NCBI GenBank assembly: GCA_021464415.1
Contig: CM038468.1
Span: forward strand, 37,994,969-38,058,968
Source: Lonicera japonica
Lineage: Eukaryota > Streptophyta > Magnoliopsida > Dipsacales > Caprifoliaceae
Direction: 5' to 3'
Length of the DNA: 64,000 bases
Shown here: positions 11,640-24,166 of the stretch, one piece after another
Numbering within the stretch: the stretch's first letter is position 1
Layout of the letters: each line of letters begins with the position of its first letter
Notes under the pieces: generated by a model
What the model was told of the DNA's origin: nothing
What the model saw: the letters and a program-made list of their open reading frames with translations, nothing else
Database searches by the model: none
Position numbers and translations under genes: made by a program

Positions 11640-13745
11640 TCATCTTTTATTACTTCTTACATAAGAAGTGTCTATTTTAGTAAAATACGTGATTTGAACA
11701 AAAGAAAAATAGGAAAAGAGGGAAAGGAGGCGGCCTCAAACTAGTGACCTACAGAGCTAATTACTAATACTTGACAATTCTTTTATGTAAGTGTCTCTTT
11801 TTTTTTCTTTATAGAAAGGAAGTTATAAGTCTCTCGCTCTAATTACAAAAAGAAAAACCCACTTAAACCACCTTGGTGAAACTCAAAAACCTTGAAAAAT
11901 AGATGAGACATATATATTGTACCTATGAAGTATTAGAGTTTGGAGCATCCAACCTAATACCAATTAGTAATGGGTGAAGTATTACCCTTATTCTTATACG
12001 TTACTTTGGGAGGATCTCACTTCTCGATATGAGATTTATAATCGCAACACACCCCCGGCCTAATTTGTAGTGTAATTTTAAGCCAAAACACGTGGATAAA
12101 TTTTATTGGGTGACGTGATGTCTGTGTAGTTGTTGGGCATTGATACGTTGAATAACCTTCTTCTCATACTATATTAAAATTCAGAATATACAATCCAAAA
12201 TAACCTAGTAGTTAGTATAGTAGTCCTTTAATTATTCTTATATATTGTTTTGGGAGTTTCTCACTACCCAATATATGATCTAAAATCTAAAGATGAAGCA
12301 TGGACATGCACTGACACATGACATGTATAGGACGTGACACGGTCACATTGATACATCAAGTTATAAAAAAATAGAATACGGACACACAAATGATGTGCTA
12401 ACAAATGTCGTTGTGTGCATATATAATATACAGATGAAATGTTAAAATAATATAATCAAAGTAATAAATAATATCTCATATTATTAAAATACATTTCACT
12501 AGAGATACGTATATCATATAAGTTAATATGATGTTTATTCTACTTCTCCCACATTTTTTTTATACAAAGTGATAATTTTACAAGACAATCTTTTTCGTTA
12601 ATATGGGTGAATCAACAGGGTTTGATACCCACGTCCATGTAGGTCGAACCCAGGACCTCCCTGATACAAGGATAGGGAGGACGTTAATGGATTAAAAGGC
12701 ATTTGACTACTCCTCCCACTTTCTTTAATCTATAATATTTTACTTTTAATTATTACAAACTTTATTTTAGATTTTTCACGTTATTAAATTTATTATGCAA
12801 AATAAAATTATAACGTAATTTAATAAAAATAAAAGACACTTATCCAAAATAATCCTAGAAGTATCAGTCACGTACTCTAAATAAAATACTAATACATCTA
12901 CGTAAACACGTGACATGTGATAGTATAAAATGTACTAGGTGTAAAAAAAAAAAGTTATCGCAGGCCTTTTTCTACTTTCTCATTGTAGCCCTAAGGAATA
13001 TTGAAATGTGTTTACCTTTGTTCCTTTTATATTTCATTATTAAACTAGTGATCCAAAAGCGGTGTAAAGGAGGTGAATAAAGATTAATTGGGAAAGGTTA
13101 AAGCTGATGATATTTAACATGCATAAGCACCCCACCCCCACCCCTAAGATTCTTCAAATATAATATAACCTTATACAATTTAAGGAAAAAATTTAGGAAA
13201 AGTGATGATCAATGGTTAACTTTTGAGCGTAAATCCCTTATAATCAAGAATTCGATTCGTATTCTGTTACGTACCTATTTTTTATATGTTAATTACTATT
13301 TAGTATTTTATGTTTTATTTTATATTTTATTTGACGATAATAGTAGCGGGTAGTTTTAGGAGAATTATTAGATGTTGTGGTTGGTTGCAAATTAGATGAT
13401 TAGTAGCTGAGGCAGTGGAGGTAGTTAATTCTATTTTATAAATAAAAACTATGTTGAAATATATTGAGTTGCTGAGAGTTCTTTTGAGCTTTTTGTGGAG
13501 ACCCGGTTTTTTCTCAAATTCAACCACCTATGGAGATTTTCGCCCCCTTGATGTGGGTTTCTCTTCCCCATTTTGTTTTTTATTTTATTGTTGCGATGGG
13601 TTCATATCATATTCCTTGCAAGTGTTTTACGATAAATAAAATTGAAGGGTAAAATAAATGTTTTAGAAGTTAAAACACAATTTCAATAGCGATTAAAATT
13701 CGTATTGACATTATAATATAGTGTATACACATATATATATATACA
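11640..13745. other. Intergenic, LTR-like scraps
   Basis: At 11921-12310 there is text like TTGGGAGGATCTCACTTCTCGATATGAG, and its diverged echo at 12240-12290 (TTTTGGGAGTTTCTCACTACCCAATATATG). This style is common in plant solo LTRs and TRIM elements. The block at 12605-12670 has a GTCGAACCC phrase like a tRNA-derived B box. No gene is seen on either strand; open frames at 13327-13639 are AT-rich chance frames. Confidence 0.45.
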
Positions 13746-14160
13746 TAAGGGTGGCGATTTTAGAAATAACACAAAAATACGCCGCTAAATGAAATGAAGT
13801 TGGCATCATAATTCGTTTTCGTGTCTAGAGGTTTTAAAAAGGTGTCATGTCGTGTTCATGTCCAAATATTATAATGAAATTGACACAAAATTAGGATTAT
13901 CTCGTGGTAATCATGTTTGGTTGTTTCAATCGTATTTTGTCATGTCTTAATGAGAGAAAATATTTCACTTCTACTCGTGTTAGTTTATATCTATTAGGAT
14001 ATGGAAATTGGTAATCGTGTCTATTGGGTCGTGTCGTGTTTACACTTGTCATGTTTGTGTTAGCTCAAGTAATGTGATTTTATGTCGTGTTGTGTTCATA
14101 TTCTCGTTTTTCTTGTTGTGCAAGGTCATGTCAAGCAAAAACACAAAATGCCACCCCTAA
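13746..14160. mobile_element. hAT-like MITE
   Basis: The ends are TAAGGGTGGCGATTTT at the left and AAAATGCCACCCCTAA at the right, the hAT-type TAGGGGTGGCA terminus of plants. Flanks are TATATACA (13738-13745) and TATATATA (14161-14168), a 7/8 match that is weakened by the low-complexity context. The interior is rich in repeated GTGTCGTGTT / CATGTCGTGTT words. No coding capacity is seen. Confidence 0.75.
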
Positions 14161-17100
14161 TATATATATATATATATATAGGGTGGTATTATTGTCAAAA
14201 CACTTTTAAGTATTGCCAGAAAAATATACAACTTTAAAAAAGCATATAATACAATTTCTAATACTACAGTTTAATAAATAAATAATTACTTTCACAATAT
14301 AACTAACCTATATATATATATATATTCAAGTTTTGATCCAAGCTCATTTTAAGGAATTGCCTTTATTGTGCATATATAACTAAATTTACTATAGTGCTTC
14401 CTAGAAAGGCAAGTGAGCACAACTAAATTTACTAAAGTGCTTCCTATAAAGGCAAGTATGATATGGTTTTTTTTTCTTTCTCCCATGGAACTTCAAATTA
14501 AAGTTAGCATAAATTCTTCTCATGATAGGTCATTCTTCTTTGACTTTAGCTCCAAACAACAAGAAGCTTGAATGTCAAAAGTTTGCTAAATTAATTAATT
14601 ACTATAAAACGAAGGAGATTTCCGTATCTAGCTAGAGAACAATATGCCTATATTTAGTGGTGCAAGAACTAGGTACTTAGACTAGATTCATTGTAATTTA
14701 GTTTTAAAAAATAATAAAACTGTTTTAACCACTACGATGATGTGACACGAATGAAAGAAAATTACCTTTTTGGGTAACTTCTAGAAAATTATATGAAATT
14801 TGTATACCACAAAATTAACTTTTAAGTTTTCTTTTATAACCTAAATTGCAAGTACAACCCTCAAGTAGATTATGTGGGCTTTTATAGTTTTACTAGTTGA
14901 TCTTAAATCTCAAATCAACTATCAGCTAATTTTAATTTTCCTCTACCGTTGTATTTGTGAGTTTAGGAGAGAAAAGAGAAGAAGAAAAATAAGAAGAGAA
15001 AGTATCAATATGAAGGAAAGAGAAGAAAATAATTTTCTCTTTATTATTTGAGAGTTTAAGAAGGACAAAAATATTACAATCTCTCCTTCGTATTTGTGAG
15101 TTGAAAATAAAAAGAAGAGAAAACATCATCTCTTAAAGTTTTGTTATGTATTTTAAAGATAAAATTGTTAATATAGTAAGTTTTCATTAAAAAAAAATTT
15201 TCTCTCCGATTTGGAGAGAACATTTTAATTAATTTTCTACTCACTTTCTCTCGTATTCTCTCCGTAAAAAACTTCGAAATGAGAGAACGAATAAACTCTC
15301 TGATTTTCTTTCCGTTTCTCTTCAAATTGAAACTACCAAAAATAGAGTAGGGCACAATTACTTCTACTACAAGCTAGCTTTTAATTGCATTTTTGTATGA
15401 TTATTCTAAATAAGATCAACTAGAATTTGAAACAAGAGTAAGTGGATGAATATTTTTAATTTGCAAGATAACTAAGAATTTCACCAAAGAATTTACATTT
15501 TCAAATTAAATTAATTATCCAAAGATATATAGCACCAAAGTGATACCTTGTCCCACCTTACTTTTAGGATATAAATTTGTTAAAAAAGTGAAGTCCACAA
15601 GTCATTATATCACTACACACTTGGCCAAAAAAATTTGGTCACCACAATCATTTGGAAAAAATAAATTATTTTTTTAACATTATCTCAAAGTACCAAGTTG
15701 TTGAATATTTTATACATCCTTAAAGGGAATGTAATTAAAAATGTTTAAATGAGTCAAACCAGCCTTGAGCTTTGTTTCACAGAGAGTTAATTATGAGTTT
15801 AAAGTAGGGATTAATGATGATGATGGTACAAAAGGAATTTTAATAGTTAGAGTAATTCTAACGAAACTCAATAACAAGACTTAAAAATGTGAATCAAATG
15901 ATATGACTGCAATATATTAATTGATATGTGAGTTTCACATTCTTAACGTTAACACATATAAATACCAATTCACTAATATCACATCATGTCGTTGTTTTAT
16001 ATTTCAATTCTAAATCCTTCTAGATCAGTTTTCTTAAATAGATTTGAAGAAAGTGATGGAAATGATTGACCAATTTTCCTGCGTGCGGAAAAAAAATGAA
16101 AATTAAGTTTGGCCCTTTTTCTATAAATCAAAAATTCAAATGGGAGTTCCACTTAAACATATGTATAAATAACATTAGCCAAAGGGCCTTATGATTAACT
16201 TAATTAATCATTTTTTATTTCATTGAATATTCAAGTCTTTGAAGGGACAAAGTACTAATCCATCCACAAACTTTAATTAGGCGTGCAATGTACTCTCCAT
16301 TAGCATTTGGATTTAGTGCCCACCACTAGAGTGAGAATAAATAAATATGAAATTGACTTGTCACATCAAATTGATGCGCGTGTGCGACACGCGTCTGAGA
16401 AAAAAAAAATTAGAGAGAGAGAAAGAAAGAAAAATAAACAAAAATATTCAGTCTTTTGTGCGCAAAAAAACATTTTTTATTTAATTGGATTGGACCTTTG
16501 AAGAATAAAATTAACAGACAATGATGAGTAAGTTAAAAATATGATTAATATAATCAAGTTTTAAATATATATCTAAGCTTTATGTGTAGAATCAACATTA
16601 ACTTAATATTTAATTTTAAAGAAACCCGTGCAAAACCCTAAGATAATATATTTTTTATACTTTGGGAGGCATTTTATCTTCATATTTTATTTAAGGGTCG
16701 TTTGTTAGTTTTGGTCCACCTTTTGATTCCAGATGACCCTACTCACTAATTAATTGTATGTCATTCATCAAAAATCAGTAAAACGACAAAAAAAAAGAAA
16801 AAAAAGAAGAAGCCAACACTACCTGAAGTTTGACATTGGTTTTATTTGCCCCTAATGTCTTAATTTTGACAATGTTTTTCTTGCAGTTGCTAATTCGTTT
16901 CGATCCTAACCCTTGGGCAAACAATGTTAAAAAGTAGTGAAGGAATGATGATGCGAGTTCCTACAAGGCACTCACTTTTACTGGTGGACTATAATCACAT
17001 GAAACAAACGGTGAAACAACAAAATGTGATAATCGAGCAAAATATAATAATGTGAAAAAAGTGAAAACCGAGGGTGTTTATGTTATCTAGGGATGAAAAC

Positions 17101-17570
17101 GAGTCGGGTTTTTCCAAAACCAAACCCCTTTCACCCAAACCAACCCCTTTCACCTATAAAACATATCCAACTGGACCCAAAATAGGTTTTGCAGTTAAAA
17201 ATCCAAATTCACCAAGCTTACTTATACACTTGGACCAGAAGCCACATTGACCCTTTGTAAATTAATGGAGCCACCCCATTCAAGTCGAGACGAGCCCTGT
17301 TACAAAAAATACCCATTTCATTTAGGTCAGGTTGGATTAAAAACTAGCCCAGCCATGTTATTTATGCATTTTAAATTTTTGCACGACATCTTTTAATCAT
17401 TGTGTAACACGTCAAATGATTGATGAATTACAAATACGTTATGAGTATTTTTGAAATTATTTTATGTATAATTTATTAATTACAATGGATCTAGTTTTGT
17501 ATATCTCAATGAACATGTTTTAAAAATATAAATTTTGCTAAAATTAGATTTGTAGATTTAAAGTTATGGT
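14161..17570. other. Intergenic AT-rich DNA
   Basis: No gene was recognised. TA microsatellites lie at 14161-14180 and 14311-14325. A 43-bp tandem duplication (ACTAAATTTACTA...GGCAAGT, starts 14378 and 14421) is present. The stretch 14930-15350 is rich in GAGAGAA/TTCTCTC words in both orientations, so a transcript could fold, but no TSD-bounded element was found. A hAT-like terminus (TAGGGATGAAAACGAG) at about 17087 has no clear partner. Confidence 0.5.
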
Positions 17571-18125
17571 TAGGGGTATTAAGGCCAATCCGAAAATTGA
17601 CCGAATGGACTGAACCGATCCGTAAAACTCCGATAAATATACTATGATACAAAAAAGAGGAATTTTATAAGAATATGTTCCTTATTAAATTGCATTTTGT
17701 GATCCTCTTGAAAAAAATTACTAATGCGTACCTTTATTATTGAATTAACTATATGATGCTAAGATTTTTTTTTATCATATACATGATGGTAAGATAATTC
17801 ATCATTTTTTATTGTGTTTTATTCTTGTAAATGTACAAATAAAATAAAGAGCACGTTTTCTATATGTTTGCTTCTTATTTCTAGAAAATCATGACTTTAA
17901 TTTGAATTTGAACCAACCTTACATTATTATTAGTATTACATTGTTATGTTAAATAAATTTAGAAAAAAAAATGTCAAAACCAAATAAAACCGAATCGAGA
18001 ATTTTGGTTCGAGTTTGGGTTTAGAAGATTTAAAAACCGAAATCAAACCGAAACTGGAATTTTACATTTGTTTTGAGTTTGGGGTAGCTTACTTTCTAAC
18101 TCAACTGAAACCAAAAACAACCCTA
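17571..18125. mobile_element. hAT-like MITE with perfect 8-bp TSD
   Basis: The element is bounded by identical copies of GTTATGGT (17563-17570 and 18126-18133). It begins TAGGGGTATTAAGG and ends AAACAACCCTA. The subterminal regions are rich in CCGAACCGA / CGGTTC-like words (17600-17630 and 17985-18060), typical of plant hAT MITEs. The length is 555 bp and no open frame is present. Confidence 0.88.
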
Positions 18126-18333
18126 GTTATGGTAAGTATTTGAATATTTGTTTTTTTTTTTTGGAAGATTGGTGAGAGAGAAATGTGGTAGAAAACATAG
18201 ATAATAGGAGTTATGTTAGTATAGGAGTAAATGTTTAGTTGATTTGATATTTTATTGTGAGTATAAAAGTGATCAAATAAATATAGAACCTTGGATTAAT
18301 TTATTTTTTTATTGTAAAAAATGTTGTTTTATA

Positions 18334-18373
<40 letters not shown>

Positions 18374-19442
18374 ATAATAATCCAATTGTAAAAATTTAAG
18401 TGCCAAGTTGGACTCGAACTCAACATTCTGGCATTTTTATTTAACACCGTTTGGCTCAGGGTTTGGGAATGAAACAAAATAGTAACTTCAAGGAAAACAT
18501 TGCCAAAATTGAAATATAAGGGGCAAAATTGAAACTACGGTCAATCTTCAGAGTTTTTATAGTATTTTTCCCAATTATTCCGGGCCACCCTTTTAATGGA
18601 CTAACTTTATCTTGCACGCTCAATAGTATTTTTCCCAGTTATTTATGGATCTTGGCTTATTTTTATTATTTCATTTCTCAAAAATTTTATGGTGTTCGTT
18701 TGGGTCGAGTTTTGATTCTTTCTTACACTTTAAAATCATAAATTCATACTAAAACTATCAAATAATTCATGTCAAGAGATTGAATTATAAAGTGAATGAA
18801 GTTAAAATTTTTCGTTTTTGGTTTCAATAACGAACCAAAACACTAATCAAATGAGTAGTTAATACAATCCATTTTGAAATCTAAATAGATAATTTTTTTT
18901 CATAAAATTTAGTAAGACAATTTCTATAATGAGCTGAATAAATCATTTCTACAAGATTTCAAAAATAAAGTCAAACCGGAAGTGAGTATAATAAAAATTT
19001 GTTGTATATGTTCATTTTCGTTCTTTGAAATTTTAGACTATCATTTCACTCAATTTTAAATTGAATTTTTTGATGAAAATTTATGGATATGATCTACTAA
19101 TTAGAGATATTATTCCCACATAGTTGATTTAAAAATCATTCTTTTAGCCCTTGAAATGGACTCACCGACGAAAATTAGGGGAATGTGGTATGGAGAGGAG
19201 CCAAGTTCTTTGATTTATTTATATAATTTTTATGTTTTAAATTGATAGTGCACTTTAACTTAATTAATATTTTTTCCCTTTCAACTTGATTAATGATCAT
19301 GATCCAATACAATGATTATGTTCAAACAAATTAAATAGGATTATTAATTTGAGACAGTTTGAAAAGAAAACTGGATATCAATTTGAGATATCGGGAGTAA
19401 CTAATTTAAAGAGGAAAATAAATTGATAGTATAAGAGTTTTA
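18126..19442. other. Intergenic, TA/TG microsatellite
   Basis: A compound dinucleotide repeat (TA)n(TG)n lies at about 18335-18374. No protein-coding or RNA gene is recognised in the remainder. Confidence 0.6.
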
Positions 19443-19670
19443 GGCTCCGTTTGATAGTAATATGGAAAATGAAAATAAAAACAACTAATTTAGGTGAGAA
19501 GATTGAAAATAAGTTGAGGCATAGGGTGATATCACTCAAAGAAAATTTTGTCATGGAAAAAAGCAAAAAGCAAGAGTTAATTTCATTACATCCCTCAACT
19601 TATTTTCCATCTTTTCACCTAAATTAGTTAATTTTTATTTTCATTTTTCATGTTGCTATCAAACGGAGTC
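19443..19670. mobile_element. Tourist-like (PIF/Harbinger) MITE
   Basis: A 228-bp element starts GGCTCCGTTTGATAG and ends CTATCAAACGGAGTC, with inverted similarity continuing for about 75 bp on each side. It is flanked by TTA on both sides (19440-19442 and 19671-19673), the 3-bp TSD of PIF/Harbinger elements. A related element lies at 46963-47246. Confidence 0.88.
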
Positions 19671-20381
19671 TTAGTGGTTAAATAATCTCTTCCGGCATCA
19701 AGGGTCGTGTTGCAACAGGACCTTTGAACTGAAGTATGCAATCCACGACCACATGTACAAAGCAATCTAAGAAAAAATACGATCACACATGTACGTGGAG
19801 AGGTTGGTCTGAACTTACTCCACGAGCAAAAACAGTAAAATCAACGTTATCCACTCTGAAGAATTTCTTACAATTATGGATCCATCAACTCCTTTTTATA
19901 AGGGTTTCCAGCCTAGACCTAATTCTTGTATAAATATATAAATTCTCAATTACGTTAGGATTCCAATATAAAGTAGACCAAACAAATCTAAACTTACTAG
20001 GACTAACAAAACAAATAAGCCTAAACAAACTAGGAATTGAAGACATAATCCAACAATTCTCCAGCTTGGCTTCAATTTTCACTACTTTTGTCACAGGTCG
20101 AAGGGCTTCAACGATTGCCTCTCTGCTAAGATGTTTGGCTTTAAATGCCAACTATTCATTCCTAGTTTATTGGACTTGAATTGCCATCTCTGTAACGACC
20201 CAAAATATCCTACATTGATAGTGTAATGAGAAAGTCCTTAGTATACATGTGGGAACAATGAACTTAACTTACAACTTGGACTAGCTATTTTGGTAGAGAA
20301 CCCAGTCCTTTGTATATTTGTGGAAACAATTACCTTAATTTACAACTTGGGCTAGTCAAATCAATTGACTCTTATTAATTA
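19671..20381. other. Intergenic, possible retroelement/LTR scraps
   Basis: The stretch 19890-20160 contains CAACAATTCTCCAGCTTGGCTTC, text reminiscent of copia LTR or leader DNA. 20192 onward starts TGTAACGACCC, a phrase frequent at gypsy LTR starts, with two near-parallel segments (AACTTACAACTTGGACTAG and AATTTACAACTTGGGCTAG, near 20265 and 20337). No coding domain is recognised and boundaries cannot be set. Confidence 0.4.
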
Positions 20382-21149
20382 CTAGGATATACCCGTGCCA
20401 TTCGGCACGGTGAAATAATAAAATAAAAAGAGTAATGTGCTCTAAATCTAAATAGACAAACATCATTAGTTTATTTCGACAAACATCAACCGAAATGTAT
20501 GTTCAATCCATTGATCATATTTTTTTTTATCTTATTTTGATCTCGACAATATAATTTTTTAATAAAATAAACTCAGCAGAAAATATAAAAATAATCGAAA
20601 AATATATGGATTCTTAAATGTTACTCAATAATTTTTCTTGATTTTTTTAACATAATTTTATAGTCATGATGGATCTTGTTTAATTGATATTGATTAGTTG
20701 ATTTTTTATCTTATTTTGATCTCGACAATATAATTTTTTAATAAAATAAACTCAGCAAAAAATATAAAAATAATCGAAAAATGTATGGATTCTTAAATGT
20801 TACTCAATAATTTTTCTTGATTTTTTTAACATAATTTTATAGTCATGATGGATCTTGTTTAATTGATATTGATTAGTTGATTTTAAAAATTAAATTTTTA
20901 TTAAATTTTGAATTTTTTATTTTAAGTTATAGCATTTTTAGCATAGACAAAATTATTAGTTTGTGAGAGTTTATTGTGTGTATAATATTGGTGTGAGTGT
21001 TTTAACTTTGATGTGACATCTTGATGTGTATATAAAACTCATCCAAGAGTGTAGAATTAATGTACACCATAAATGTGCATTTTTAACCATTATATTCTTA
21101 TACTTTTTAGATATAATTTTTGGTCAAACTTGATATTTTATAATATAGA
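20382..21149 (-). mobile_element. Non-autonomous Helitron
   Basis: On the minus strand the element begins TCTATATTATAAAATATC (the typical TC 5' terminus, at 21149) and ends with a hairpin (CCGTGCC / GGCACGG) followed by CTAG (20385-20382). It sits between A (20381) and T (21150), the AT target used by Helitrons, with no TSD. Internally it has a 179-bp tandem duplication (about 20525-20883). No helicase or Rep coding remains. Confidence 0.87.
20525..20883. repeat. 179-bp tandem duplication inside the Helitron
   Basis: Two almost identical copies, starting with TTTTTTATCTTATTTTGATC, lie head to tail with a period of 179 bp (matching words at 20531 and 20710). They differ by only a few bases, so the duplication is younger than the element. 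Confidence 0.9.
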
Positions 21150-21674
21150 TGGGTATGTGTACCTATTTGATTTCTTTACGATAAATAATTGAATTTTTTT
21201 AGAATGACTTTTATGATCATTTTATGGAACTTGATTTTGATTTTGATTTTTTGAAAAACAAATGAAAGTAATTAAATTGTGTTTTTCGAATTACATAAAG
21301 ATGAAAAATGAATAATATTGTCTGAGAAAGTTGCCTCACAGAAAAGTATGTAGTCAAACTCAATAAAATATGAGAAGTATGAAAATTCATATAGGCATTT
21401 TGCAATTTTTATGGAAAACTACAACCAAGTTAAACCTACTCACATTTCCAGTAGTATTTTATATTTTTATGTTGCTTAAAATTTATAAAATTTTTGATCT
21501 CAAGTAATCTTCTCAAAGTGAGTTTGTATTTTTCAAATCCACTACAATGTCAACTTTTTCTCTCCTCAACTTATTTTATAATACGTTAAAATGTACTAAC
21601 TTTAAATTCGAAATATGGATTTCAATAAAAATTTTATAATCTATTTATAAAGACCAAAAAATCAAATAATAAAA
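21150..21674. other. Intergenic AT-rich DNA
   Basis: No gene or bounded repeat recognised. The minus-strand open frame at 21217-21405 has AT-driven composition only. Confidence 0.5.
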
Positions 21675-23040
21675 AATTGCAAGGTATTGATTCTTTCAAA
21701 TTTTACACGAAAATTTACAAAAGTAACATTAATTGGAGCATTATTTTTTAAGACCAGATATTACACATCAATTACTAATTTACTACACAACTACCGGAGA
21801 TGTTCTTAATGACACGGTCGATTGTTTATAGAAGAATTGAATTTCAAGATTTTATTTACATAAATTATTTTTTCATAAAATCTAAATACAGATGAAGAAG
21901 TTATTTCGAACTACACGAAGAAAAGTGATAAATTAACTAAACATTCTTAATCAAGTTGAATCATGAAATTTATTCCGATAGAATTTATGTTAAGCAATGC
22001 TAAATATTGTAAACAATAAATAATTGCATCTTATTAGTTCTTTCAATTTCTACACAAGAGTTTACAAAAATAATATTAACTTGAGCATATTTTTTAACAC
22101 TACAAGTTATGCGTAAAAGTAGGTTGATATCTAAGATTGACACATTTTTACGCAATTGCTGGAAATTGCATAATCTAGCTTTTCATATAGAAGAATGAAT
22201 TTCAAGATTTTATTTACATAAATTAAAGTCTCATAAAAACTAAATACTGCGGAAGAAGTTATTGAATTACACGAAGAAAAGTGATAAATTAATTAAATAT
22301 TCTAAATCAAGTTGTATTAGGGGAAAGTCGTACTAGTGGTGAAATTTCGGTATTTCGGTTCGTAAATCATCAATACTAAAACTAAAATAAGAAACTCAAT
22401 ACAAATTTTATTAGTTTACCACTTGGTATTTAAAATTTAAAACTATTACCAAATTGCTCGGTTTTCGGTAATTATCTGTTTGTTTCGGTATTTCGGTAAT
22501 GATATATATTATCTCCGGTATTTTTCATTAAAATATTATTTCAGTAAATGCACATCCGAAAATGGAGAGAACAACAAACAATAAAAATTCGTTCAGATAC
22601 ATGTAGAGTTTTATTATGAGCATAAAATATAAGCAAGAGAAAGTTTATGAAAACATTTAAGGAGGGAGAATTAACTTACTTGGATGCTTTACTTTCTGAT
22701 GGTGCGCGCTATTTTTATTAATTTTTGTATATCCATGTTTGGTTATTTTAGAATTAGTGTCTTTGTATCATTTTTCAGTATTTATATTTTATTTTTGATA
22801 CAGTAATTTGGTATTTTCGGTTTTCTAGGAATAATACTAAAACCAAACCAAAAAAATTCGGCATATTTGCTTTCGGTATTTTGGCATTCAAATGTTGGTT
22901 ATCAAAACCATTTCTATCAGATTAATTCGGTCAATTTTGATAAAAATTATATGGAGTGACACCCCTAATTGCATCATAAAAATTGATTCCAATAAACTTT
23001 ATGTCAAGTAATGATAATTATCACAAAATTTATATCAAAG
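21675..23040. repeat. Diverged tandem duplication (about 360 bp), second copy interrupted
   Basis: The unit around 21675-22025 (TTGATTCTTTCAAATTT ... TTTCAAGATTTTATTTACAT ... AGTGATAAATTAACTAAA) recurs from about 22035. The second copy is split at 22317 by a hAT-like insertion and resumes at about 22968. The first copy therefore serves as the empty-site reference for that insertion. Confidence 0.75.
22318..22966. mobile_element. hAT-like MITE rich in TTTCGGT words
   Basis: The element begins TAGGGGAAAGTC and ends GAGTGACACCCCT. Comparison with the neighbouring uninterrupted duplicate locates the insertion precisely. The flanks AGTTGTAT and AATTGCAT match at 6 of 8 positions. The interior is filled with GGTATTTCGGTT-type words and their complements. 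No open frame is present. Confidence 0.7.
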
Positions 23041-24060
23041 CGTTGAACCGTAAGTATCTTAGCTATATACTCAAATTTCTTTAATTTGATACACAAAATA
23101 TGTGTACTTTTTTTAGTGTGTGCACGTGTACCATTTAAAATTAAAGCATAATACCAAAAAAAAAAATGTTTAGTAGTGTCTGAGTGGTTTTAAAAAGTCA
23201 CAAGTTCAAAATGGCGATAGCAATAAATTTTTATAATAAATTCATACTTTGAGGAATGAAAGGGACCCAATTAAAATTATCAAATTTGACATTATTAAAT
23301 AAATAACCACTAGCTAGCCCAAGGATTCAAAATATTATAATGCAAAATCGAAATTATGACAAAGAAGGAAAACAAAACTAAATAATAATTAGAGACAATC
23401 TCAATCGTATTTGGTAAAGCAAAAGCATTGATTTCGGTAGGCACGTGTGTTGCTTCATTGGACTGTAATGATGAGTTGGCTGAGATTCATGCTTTTAGTT
23501 GTTGATTTATTGCGAGTGGTGGACATGGGCTTTTAAGAAAATGGTGGTCGAGAGAGTGATTCTTTTGTTCGAAAGCAAGTGAGTTAGTCTAATTAATAAG
23601 ATACTTAAATTTAAGAAAAAATTTGAATTCGAGTTCTAGACTTTTCTTTAAGAAAAAATTTGAATTCGGGTTCTAGATTTTTCTTTCTTTTTAAAAAGAA
23701 AAAAAGTGAAAAGGAAATAGTGGTAAAAGTGACTCTTTAGGTCTTATCAAGCTCATTAATTCAATGGAGGATATTCTTAGTGAGTACCAGACTTTTCTTC
23801 TTGATATCTTCTTTTTATAATTAGGTATTGATCTTAGATTTGTTTTTGCGTGTAGAGATTGTAATAAGGTTGTTCGTAATTTAGCTCGCGATGCTCTCCA
23901 AATTGGCGTGTCGAAGAACTGAGACTCTTCTATTCTTAAATTGGCTAGATATTCTTGTTTAATTAATGCATTTTGCCGTCTCAGGAGGCTTTGCTCTGAA
24001 AAAAAGGCTCATAAGCATTTAAACTGGAAATGAAACTTTGCCACATTTAGACCACTGCGC
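23041..24060. other. Intergenic, no gene
   Basis: The text at 23580-23690 has a short direct repeat (AAGAAAAAATTTGAATTCG twice, 55 bp apart) and looks like a degraded tRNA-derived element. At 23760-24010 composition is closer to coding DNA, but frames are broken and no domain is recognised. Confidence 0.4.
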
Positions 24061-24061
24061 A

Positions 24062-24166
24062 AAGGCGGAATCAGGGGGAGCCCAATTAGGGAAGAGTGGT
24101 GGTGGGTGGGGGGGGGGGGGGGGGGGGGGGGGGTGGTAGCCCACCCTTTTTTTTTTTTTTTTTTTT
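24062..24166. repeat. GGCGGA-type terminus with 26-G and 20-T homopolymers
   Basis: After a transposon-end-like phrase (GGCGGAATCAGGGGG) the sequence has an uninterrupted run of 26 G (24108-24133), a short spacer (TGGTAGCCCACCC) and a run of 20 T (24147-24166). The true homopolymer lengths may be affected by sequencing. Confidence 0.85.
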
